From Clostridium sp. CAG:510 (GTDB lineage Bacteria; Bacillota; Clostridia; Lachnospirales; Lachnospiraceae): a stretch of 5,972 nt of DNA. The stretch is taken from the NCBI GenBank assembly GCA_000434615.1, contig FR880837.1, positions 1 through 5,972 of the forward strand, in the 5' to 3' direction. The notes beneath the pieces were generated by a model that saw nothing but the letters and a program-made list of their open reading frames with translations, did not search any database and was not told the origin of the DNA. This document shows positions 1 through 5,300 of the stretch, piece by piece (position 1 is the stretch's first letter; the number at the start of each line of letters is the position of its first letter). Position numbers and translations under genes: made by a program.

Positions 1-29
1 GATGCACCATTTTGGGTGGGTCATTCAGG
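1..29. repeat. 36-base spacer repeat, copy 1 (cut by window edge)
   Basis: The window opens inside this repeat: the leading GTTGAAC is missing and the rest, GATGCACC through GGGTCATTCAGG, matches copies 2 and 4 exactly. On the minus strand it lies directly after the first codons of a YjcQ-like gene and ends that reading frame with a TGA inside the repeat. The adjoining bases CAA of the segment are shared with copy 3 but not with copies 2 and 4, so the boundary is placed after CAGG. Confidence 0.9.
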
Positions 30-72
30 CAAGTTGTGACAGAATTTTATATACTGCTTTAAAGTTATCCAT
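25..72 (-). pseudogene. 5' end of a YjcQ-like phage-associated gene, cut by repeat copy 1
   Basis: The ATG at 72-70 is preceded by AGGAG with a 7-base spacing, a convincing start. The reading frame gives MDNFKAVYKILSQLA and then stops at a TGA within the 36-base repeat. The opening resembles, from memory, the N-terminus of YjcQ-family proteins of Firmicute prophages, which normally run to roughly 100 residues or more; function is not established. The start overlaps the end of the frame-corrected upstream small gene (TAA at 67-65), the spacing of an operon. I infer that the rest of the gene was lost when the repeat was joined here. It could instead be a fortuitous 15-codon frame, but the good ribosome binding site argues against that. 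Confidence 0.45.
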
Positions 73-246
73 TAGCACGCTCCTTTTGTTTCCATAATGG
101 TACATATTCACCACTCATTACTCTATCGAAATTTTCACCGTAATATTTTTTTCTTCAAAATACGCTTCTTCTGTCATTCCTTCATACACAAATGGATACT
201 CCAACAATCTTGCATCCCAATTATCTATTGTTTTTTTATTCTCCAT
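65..246 (-). pseudogene. Small gene of unknown function with a frameshift in an A7 tract
   Basis: I do not recognise this product. From the ATG at 246 the frame reads MENKKTIDNWDARLLEYP and on to EEAYFEEK, then turns into NITVKISIE and stops at 118-120 (42 residues). One extra base, or two fewer, in the A7 run (about 150-156) would instead continue as YYGENFDRVMSGEYVPLW and end with KQKERANG at 65, just overlapping the next start. The corrected reading is about 60 residues, acidic and aromatic-rich, and more protein-like than the short one. A second start at 118 (TAATG) would also express the last 17 residues. No signal peptide or membrane segment is seen. It follows the Cys-rich small gene by 6 bases. 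Either the gene is broken or the base call in the A tract is wrong. Confidence 0.45.
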
Positions 247-252
247 AAACAA

Positions 253-435
253 TCATTCCGCCTTTCGTCTGCTATTTATCGGCTTATAAGATATATTGTT
301 TGCACACTCTGTATCCATGCCATCTTGTATTTTCTTTTGCAACACCATATCATTAAGTCCCTCAGGAAACGCTGGACATGTATCTGTTTCGACATCATAT
401 AAAGCACATGTAAAACACGGGGGATATGTTACCAT
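253..435 (-). CDS. Small Cys-rich protein (CxxC...C), unknown function
   Basis: The product has 60 residues and starts MVTYPPCFTCALYDVETDTC, followed by PAFPEGLND. The Cys pair C7/C10 with C20 and then AFPEG looks like a small metal-binding knuckle. From memory, similar CxxC...C-x-AFPxGIP proteins sit next to phage minor-head or toxin-like genes in Firmicutes; this is resemblance, not a database result. The C-terminal half (residues 25-60) is charged and lacks the acidic, Gly-rich tail I would expect in that family, so it may be divergent. GGAGG lies 10 bases upstream of the ATG. The start overlaps the stop of the frame-corrected metallopeptidase fragment (TAA at 431-429), implying translational coupling. 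It may have been an accessory or immunity-type partner of the upstream gene. Confidence 0.55.
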   Translation of the reverse strand: MVTYPPCFTCALYDVETDTCPAFPEGLNDMVLQKKIQDGMDTECANNISYKPINSRRKAE

Positions 436-674
436 TTTCTCTGAACCTCCACATACTTTTCTACTAATTTTCTCGCTTCATCCGGTACTTTTAATTTCTT
501 TCTCATTTTTTACAAATGCTTCAGCGATTGTTTCGGCACCATCCCGTGAAATGTCATTATATCGTGATATTCCCGGAATGTATTTCTCTTGTAATTCATC
601 ATCAAGAATAACACATTTTTCTACCGTTGTACATTTAGAATATGTAATCGCATGTGCCATTTCATGCCAAGTGG
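429..674 (-). pseudogene. C-terminal fragment of a HExxH metallopeptidase-like protein, frameshifted
   Basis: The reading frame emerges from repeat copy 2 and reads PTWHEMAHAITYS, which contains the HExxH zinc-binding signature. About 45 residues on comes GAETIAEAF, whose glutamates could supply a third ligand, as in gluzincin-like and phage-head-associated peptidases. The frame as given ends at 478 with EIKSTG. Dropping one A from the A6 run near 508-513 restores a natural end, KMRKKLKVPDEARKLVEKY then VEVQRKW, stopping at 429 and overlapping the next start. The N-terminal part of the protein is absent: upstream is only the 36-base repeat, where an ATG at 705 lies directly after a TGA and has no ribosome binding site. 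I infer a non-functional tail of a larger protein whose body was replaced by the repeat. Confidence 0.6.
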
Positions 675-710
675 GTTGAACGATGCACCATTTTGGGTGG
701 GTCATTCAGG
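675..710. repeat. 36-base spacer repeat, copy 2
   Basis: Full copy, beginning GTTGAACGATGCACC and ending GGGTGGGTCATTCAGG, identical to copy 4. It separates the metallopeptidase-containing segment (30-674) from the 52-residue-protein segment (711-1041). It is an imperfect palindrome: TGAACGATGCACC can pair with GGTGGGTCATTCA across a 6-base loop, with two mismatched positions and one G-T wobble. Confidence 0.95.
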
Positions 711-723
711 ATATTTTGGCACT

Positions 724-759
724 AAAAAAGCACCCTGCATCCGCTGCAAAGTGCTTTTT
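724..759 (-). terminator. Rho-independent terminator after the 52-residue gene
   Basis: On the minus strand GCACTTTGCA pairs with TGCAGGGTGC around a GCGGA loop, ten continuous pairs including three G-U wobbles, extended by AAAAA/TTTTT. The stem is followed by a T6 tract (729-724). The stem overlaps the stop codon of the 758-916 gene. Because A and T tracts flank both sides it could also stop plus-strand transcription. Confidence 0.9.
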
Positions 760-916
760 ATTCTTCTACAACCTCAAATTGTTCAGGTGGATATAAATAA
801 CTTTCACCGGAATCATCATTGATTCTATACCATTCTTTTTCAACCGACAGAACATCATAGATCTTTCCATGTGTCAGTGAAAGAAATTCTGTTTTTCCCT
901 TCCATTTAATCTTCAT
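758..916 (-). CDS. 52-residue small protein, SH3-like or immunity-type candidate
   Basis: The ATG at 916-914 opens MKIKWKGKTEFLSLTHGK, followed by IYDVLSVEKEWYRINDDSG and ESYLYPPEQFEVVEE, ending in TAA at 758. Alternating hydrophobic and charged residues (KIYDVLSVEKEWYRI, YLYPPEQFEVV) suggest a compact all-beta, SH3-like fold. From memory, similar small proteins often lie directly downstream of polymorphic-toxin or phage-head C-terminal domains, so an immunity role is possible but unproven. The start lies inside the last codons of the upstream fragment (overlap 906-916), and AGAGGTGG is 4 bases before it, so translation is coupled. A strong terminator overlaps the stop. The gene looks intact and is probably the most functional piece of this segment. 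Confidence 0.75.
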   Translation of the reverse strand: MKIKWKGKTEFLSLTHGKIYDVLSVEKEWYRINDDSGESYLYPPEQFEVVEE

Positions 917-1091
917 CAATCCACCTCTTAACCTTGAATTTTACCTTTCCAACAGTTTCTTCCTGAAACCAGTGGACTTCAGCTTTTCGTTCTTCTCCAT
1001 CAAAGTCAATAACACCATTTCCTTTGCAATGCTGCCACTTTGTTGAACGATGCACCATTTGGGGTGGGTCATTCAGGCAAAATACGCACAA
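906..1091 (-). pseudogene. C-terminal fragment of an unidentified protein (toxin- or phage-head-like tail)
   Basis: Downstream of repeat copy 3 the frame reads KWQHCKGNGVIDFDGEERKA, then EVHWFQEETVGKVKFKVKRW and IDED, stopping at 906. The sequence is rich in beta-strand-like alternation, and EVHWFQEETVGKVKFKVK recalls C-terminal domains seen at the ends of phage minor-head and polymorphic-toxin proteins (memory, not a search). The frame runs back through the repeat (NDPPQMVHRST) to a TTG at 1091 with no ribosome binding site; an ATG at 1058 is inside the repeat, also without one. The real protein is therefore probably missing its N-terminal body, and about 45 residues of native sequence remain. 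It is coupled to the 52-residue gene, as a toxin tail would be to its immunity gene. It could be silent unless joined in frame to another gene. Confidence 0.55.
1042..1077. repeat. 36-base spacer repeat, copy 3
   Basis: Full copy differing from copies 2 and 4 at one position: G at 1061 instead of T, in the loop of the palindrome. It separates the non-coding structured-RNA segment (1078-1373) from the segment with the toxin-like tail. On the minus strand it is read in a different frame from copy 2 relative to the coding fragment that follows. Confidence 0.95.
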
Positions 1092-1125
1092 TCTACAACC
1101 TTTTTCATAAGCAAAGAACTATCCG

Positions 1126-1177
1126 TCAGGCGTCGCCTCTCCTGCATCTCTTTTGACCCATAGGGTGCGTGGTTGCA
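1126..1177. repeat. Hairpin motif, second copy of a 52-base duplication
   Basis: Aligned at an offset of 124 bases with 1250-1301, it matches at 39 of 52 positions. The core 1145-1170, reading CATCTCTTTTGACCC then ATAGGGTGCGT, has a single difference. CAGG (1127-1130) pairs with CCTG (1141-1144) across a 10-base loop, and ACCC (1156-1159) with GGGT (1163-1166). Confidence 0.8.
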
Positions 1178-1233
1178 ACGAAATTTACCACCTCAGATAA
1201 ACTGAACTTAAACATACATAATTCTTGCACATG

Positions 1234-1329
1234 ATAAGAGAGTATTTTGGTGGGTGTGCCCTTTCCCACATTTCTTTTGACCCATAGGGTGCGTAGCAGC
1301 ACAATCTCTACTTCAAAACACTCTCTTAT
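1234..1329 (-). other. 16-bp inverted repeat enclosing the first hairpin motif
   Basis: ATAAGAGAGTATTTTG at 1234-1249 is complementary to CAAAACACTCTCTTAT at 1314-1329 at 15 of 16 positions; the odd pair is a G-U wobble in the minus-strand RNA. ACAT at the outer end could add four more pairs after a small bulge. The 64-base interior contains one copy of the duplicated hairpin motif. With no T tract after the stem it is not a terminator. It looks like the closing helix of a structured RNA; the ends of a very small mobile element are an alternative. Confidence 0.75.
1250..1301. repeat. Hairpin motif, first copy of a 52-base duplication
   Basis: Partner of 1126-1177. GTGGG (1250-1254) pairs with CCCAC (1265-1269) across a 10-base loop, the same loop length as in the other copy. 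ACCC (1280-1283) pairs with GGGT (1287-1290). It lies inside the loop of the 16-bp inverted repeat, whereas the other copy lies outside it. Confidence 0.8.
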
Positions 1330-1353
1330 TAATGTAAGTTAATTATACATTAA
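1329..1353. promoter_or_regulatory. Operator-like dyad over the -10 and start point
   Basis: TTAATGTA (1329-1336) and its exact inverse TACATTAA (1346-1353) flank a 9-base spacer and cover the -10 box and probable transcription start of the minus-strand promoter. The position suits a repressor site, but the sequence is AT-rich and no regulator gene is in view. Confidence 0.35.
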
Positions 1354-1370
1354 TTATTCCTTTTTGTAAA
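1342..1370 (-). promoter_or_regulatory. Sigma-70 type promoter reading into the non-coding segment
   Basis: On the minus strand TTTACA (1370-1365) is followed after 17 bases by a perfect TATAAT (1347-1342). It begins 3 bases after repeat copy 4, so it sits at the upstream edge of the segment. Expected start is near 1335. It would transcribe the structured-RNA segment and, failing a terminator, the toxin-tail/52-residue segment as far as the terminator at 724-759. Confidence 0.7.
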
Positions 1371-1373
1371 TAA

Positions 1374-1409
1374 GTTGAACGATGCACCATTTTGGGTGGG
1401 TCATTCAGG
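1374..1409. repeat. 36-base spacer repeat, copy 4
   Basis: Full copy identical to copy 2. It is the right-most copy in the window: 51 bases further on is the stop codon of the zinc-ribbon remnant, and no copy marks the composition change at about 1868. The stretch 1410-1460 shows nothing recognisable. Confidence 0.95.
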
Positions 1410-1460
1410 TATTTATGTGATTTTAAGTTCTGATAATTGAAGCTGGAACGTTTATTCAAT

Positions 1461-1868
1461 TTACCACATACTCCCACAGTTATTGCATTTATGTGTTTTG
1501 CCTATTTTACTACTTGCAAGACCAAATGTTCCTATTGATATTTCCCTATTAACTGTACTAATTTTAGATGTATTAGTTGAATGACAGTATGGACATTCGA
1601 TATTATGCTCTGCTAAATACTTTTGTTGATATTCGTTGATTCTATTTTCTTCTGATTTTCTTATTCTTTTTTGTAATATTTCATTTTGTTCTTTGTATAA
1701 ATTTTTAAAATATTTTCTTTGTCTTTGATCTAAGACAGGATCAAGTTTGTGCCCGATAATCTCTTCTATATATTTATCTCTATCTTCACCTCCGAGGTTA
1801 TCAATTTTTCTTCCAACAAAAAAAGACACATCCATTAGAGGAATATTACAAACAGGACATATTTGCAA
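1461..1868 (-). pseudogene. Zinc-ribbon protein, start codon missing
   Basis: The frame encodes 135 residues. Cys pairs lie at C4/C7 (CPVC), C92/C95 (CPYC) and C128/C131 (CNNC), with a charged, probably helical middle (residues 40-85, KYFKNLYKEQNEILQKRIRK). The tail ISIGTFGLASSKIGKTHKCN is typical of a family of small zinc-ribbon proteins common in Firmicute accessory regions; its function is unknown, perhaps nucleic-acid or protein binding. The only possible start is a TTG at 1868 that directly follows an in-frame TAA and has no ribosome binding site. The ATG and promoter were therefore probably lost at the junction near 1868, though few residues seem missing because CPVC is normally close to the N-terminus. 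Base composition is clearly more AT-rich than the sequence to its right. Confidence 0.65.
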
Positions 1869-2179
1869 TTACCGTTGCTGCCAAAGATACTGCCGTTCCG
1901 GTTCTCACGGATATGCGCCGGATTACCATTTACAACGCAGCATCCATTGAGTCGCAGACTTATAATAACACCCTTGTTTCTACCCGGACGGTACTCGATG
2001 ATTTAGTATACACGCTGTCGCAGGAATCCCACAGCATGAAAATCCGCCAGCAGGACCCGGAAACCAAACTCTGGTCCCTCTGCGAAATCCGCTCCTTCCT
2101 TTCCAACGGAGGCGCAAGGTCCTCCATCTGGATACTTTGGAGTGAGATTGATGTCAGCTACGAGGCTCCGACGACATAA
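1868..2179 (+). pseudogene. C-terminal fragment of an unidentified protein
   Basis: The plus frame reads ITVAAKDTAVPVLTDMRRIT, later VLDDLVYTLSQESHSMKIRQ, DPETKLWSLCEIRSFLSNGG and ARSSIWILW, ending TAA at 2177-2179. Codon use and near-50% G+C look like true coding and contrast with the AT-rich sequence to the left. An ATG at 1913 exists, but no ribosome binding site stands out and coding character begins earlier, so this is a tail of about 100 residues, not a small gene. The beta-rich, Ser/Thr/Gly pattern would fit a phage structural or surface protein, but I do not recognise the family. It runs convergently towards hsdR and ends just before the hsdR terminator. A minus-strand frame over the same bases (2003-2422) appears to be its antisense. 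Confidence 0.5.
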
Positions 2180-2186
2180 GCAAATC

Positions 2187-2214
2187 AAAAAGGGCTTTCC
2201 ACATTGGAAAGCCC
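2187..2214 (-). terminator. Rho-independent terminator of the hsdS-hsdR operon
   Basis: On the minus strand GGGCTTTCC and GGAAAGCCC form a perfect 9-bp stem with an AATGT loop, followed by TTTTT (2191-2187). It lies 104 bases beyond the hsdR stop; the interval 2215-2318 shows no gene. Confidence 0.9.
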
Positions 2215-2318
2215 CCAAAAAATATCTCACTGACAATATGCCACTAATATCTGTTTGTGTTACCTGTTCAGTAATATCAACCTTATGGTCAACTACACCT
2301 CTATTACTTCTTTTCCCC

Positions 2319-5300
2319 CTACGAAACTGTATCCTCTGCAACCATGCCCAGCTCTGTTTCAGATACATATTTATAGAGTTTTTCCTCTTTCTGAGATTCC
2401 ACGTTATCTGTCCAGAGCTCACACTGGCTGATTACCGTATTGACAGCGAAATCATAATCTTCTGGCGGGTACTTATATTTTTTCAGAAGCCGCTTAACCA
2501 TCTTACGCATCTGTGCTCTGGCTGTTTCCTTCTTCTGCCAGTCGATGGTGCGATTCTTACGGAGCATTTCTGTCAGTTCTCTTGTCAGGGCAATCAGTTC
2601 ATCATTCTTATAAAAATCTTTGATATGCTCCGGCTTGGTCAGTGCATCATAAAAGGCCAGTTCTTCCTGCGACAGTCCGAGCTTTTCACCGTTCTTATAA
2701 AGCTCAGCAATTTCCTGGGCTGTTTTCAGTAATTCTTTAATCACTTCTTCATTGGTGATCAGCCCATTATAATAGGAATTCATCAGCTGCGCTATCTTCG
2801 CAGAAAATTTCTGTGACTGTACCACATTCGTTCTCTTGTAGAGCGTTATCTGCTCAGCCATAAGTTTTTTCAGAATCTCGACCGCTATATTCTTTTCCTT
2901 CATTCTTGAAATTTCATCCAGAACAGCCGGATCAAACAAGCTGAAGTTTTCTCCACCAGTCTTACTACTGTCAAATAAGCTGATAACACCTTCACTCTGC
3001 ACTGCTGACTTCAAAAGTTCATTAATTTGGGCATTAATTTCCGTAAGTGACAGGTTCTTTCCATTAGCGCCCCCATAAGTAATCTTTATCACTGTAGAGC
3101 GCAACGCTTCCATATAGGCTGCTTCGTGACGTTCTTTCTCTGTTGTCATGCTGGAGCAAAGTGAATGTGACTGCTTCAAAAGCATTGCTTCCTTTAAGAA
3201 CAAATCTTTTCTGTCAGGAACACTTGCATCCAGGATAAAATTCACGCCACCTGTGATGAGCTTTGCCATCGTAAGCGGAGAGCCGCCGACAAATCCACTG
3301 AAATCAAATCCATGCAATAAATCCTTGCAAACCTGTAACTTTTCCCGAAACTTCGGATATGCCATCTTGGCAATATTCATGTCACCATATTTAGACTGAT
3401 CCCGCTTCGTATACTCTTTCATCGCGGTCTTTAAGGCTGATGCAATTCCAACATAGTCTACAATCAGTCCACCTTCTTTATCCTTGAATACACGGTTAAC
3501 ACGGGCAATCGCTTGCATTAGGTTATACCCGTGCATTGGCTTATATACATACATGGTAGCCAAAGAAGGTACATCAAAACCAGTGAGCCACATATCGACC
3601 ACAATGGCAATCTTCATCGGATCATTATTATCCTTAAATTTCCTTGCAAGTTCTTCTTTATGAGCTTTCGTTCCGATGATCTCTTTCCAGTCCTCCGGAT
3701 CATTATTGCCGCCAGTCATAACTACACCGATTTTTTCTTTCCAGTCTGGGCGGATTTCCAGGATACGTCGATAAATCTTCATCGCAATCGGACGCGAATA
3801 GGCTACGATCATTGCTTTTCCGGTCAGTAAATTTGCTCTATATTTCTCATAATGATTCACGATATCATCGCAAAGCGATTCAATGGTAGAATCCGCTCCC
3901 AGCACACTTTCCATCTGTCCAAGCATTTTTTTACTCTTCTCAATGGTCTGCGCATCGGACTGTTGCTCCAAAATATCATAAGTAGAATCAATTAATGCCA
4001 GTGTATTCTCATCCAGTTTCAAATGTACAACACGGCTTTCGTAATAAACGGGTCTCGTAGCACCATCTTCCACGGCCTGCGTCATATCATAAACATCAAT
4101 GTAATCGCCAAAAACCTCACGGGTATTCCTGTCCTTGGCAGAAATCGGTGTACCGGTAAATCCGATAAATGTAGCATTCGGTAATGCATCATGAATAATG
4201 CGGGCATTACCAATTACTGTACGTGCTTCCTTTTCACCGTTCTCATTCTCTGACAGAACAATTTTCTCATCAAATCCATACTGACCGCGATGCGCTTCGT
4301 CTGCCATAACCACAATATTTCTACGTTCCGAAAGCGCCTTCTCTCCTCGCTCAAACTTAAACATTGTAGTAAATATAATTCCGTTAGCACTTCTACCATC
4401 AAGAAGGGATTTCAAATGTTCCTTGCTCTCTGCCTGCACCGGTATCTGCCGCAAGAAATCTGCACACTGTGAAAACTGCGCATAGAGCTGATCATCCAAA
4501 TCAATACGGTCTGTCATGACCACAATCGTCGGACTGTCTAATGCCTCCTGCAATAAATGTGCATAGAACACCATTGACAATGACTTACCGGAGCCCTGCG
4601 TGTGCCAGAACACTCCACCCTTTCCATCGGTCTTTGTTGCTATTTTAGCTTTTTCAATTGCCTTACGAACCGCAAAATATTGATGATATGCCGCCAGCAC
4701 CTTGAATCGGCTATTACTTGCACCGGAAAAAAGAATGAAGTTCTTCAGGATATCTAAGAGACGTGCCTTTTGGAACATCCCCTCATAAAATGTTTCAAAG
4801 GATGCATAGGCGGTATCTTCATAATTGCCATCTTTCGTCTTCCATTCCATGAAACGATCAAGTCCGGATGTTATAGTTCCAGCCTTATTCGTGGACAAAT
4901 CACTAATTACACAAATCGCATTGTAATAGAAAATGGATGGAATATCCTGCATATAATTACGAATCTGATGGAATGCATTCTCTGCTCCAACTTCATCCTT
5001 GGCCGGGCTCTTTAATTCCATCAAAACAAGAGGCAATCCATTGATGAACAAAATTACATCCGGGCGACGGTTATTCCCATTTTCAAGAAACGTAAACTGA
5101 TTTACCACATAGAAAGAGTTGCTCTTTTCGTTTGTGTAATCAATCAAACGCACAATCGACGACTGTTCCTCGCCCTTCACAAATAATTTAACCGTGATGC
5201 CATTTTGCAGATAATCCATAAAAATGATGTTCTTCTGCAGCAGACTTCCGGTATCGAAATTCTTCAGTTTGGAAAGTGCCTCATCTATTGCTTCTACAGG

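Larger units (their letters stand above)
1120..1335 (-). ncRNA. Candidate structured non-coding RNA
   Basis: This segment holds no credible protein gene. A consensus-like promoter on the minus strand (1342-1370) would start a transcript near 1335. The RNA would open with a 16-bp stem (1329-1314 with 1249-1234) enclosing two smaller hairpins, ACCCTATGGGT and GTGGG...CCCAC. A second copy of these hairpins follows at 1177-1126. The hairpins of the two copies differ by compensatory changes (see findings), which supports an RNA role. I see no clear terminator at the 3' end, so the end given is only the last recognisable structure. It matches no RNA class I can name; a small regulatory RNA, a mobile-element guide RNA or a leader for the downstream segment are all possible. 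Confidence 0.4.

Noticed and set aside
97..679. Plus-strand reading frames at 97-402 and 296-679
   Set aside because: They are antisense to the small minus-strand genes, which have ribosome binding sites and overlapping starts and stops; the plus products are Phe/Ile/Ser/His-rich antisense sequence.
1115..1180. Type I-C-like CRISPR repeat (GTCGC ... GGGTGCGTGG)
   Set aside because: The similarity covers only the ends. The similarity to the other copy extends over bases that would be spacer, and the 124-base offset does not fit repeat-spacer units.
1..1409. 36-base repeats as a CRISPR array
   Set aside because: The intervals are 296 to 645 bases and contain genes, far longer than spacers, and no cas gene is present.
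675..1409. Integron attC sites, because GTTGAAC fits GTTRRRY
   Set aside because: No RYYYAAC partner lies at the expected distance, the element is only 36 bases, and no integron integrase is visible. A 7-base match is weak.
1..1409. Terminal repeats of an IS21-like or other insertion sequence (GGGTGGGTCATT motif)
   Set aside because: All copies are direct, no transposase remnant lies between them, and I cannot recall a matching terminus. It remains possible and needs a database search.
1441..1462. Terminator after the zinc-ribbon remnant (TTGAA...TTCAA)
   Set aside because: Only a five-pair AT-rich stem with a long loop and no T tract.
2003..2422. Minus-strand reading frame across the hsdR end and terminator
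   Set aside because: It is antisense to the plus-strand fragment, out of frame with hsdR, and runs through the terminator.
2142..2732. Plus-strand reading frame over the end of hsdR
   Set aside because: It lies opposite the strongly supported hsdR and its terminator region, has no ribosome binding site, and its product is low-complexity hydrophobic sequence typical of antisense frames.
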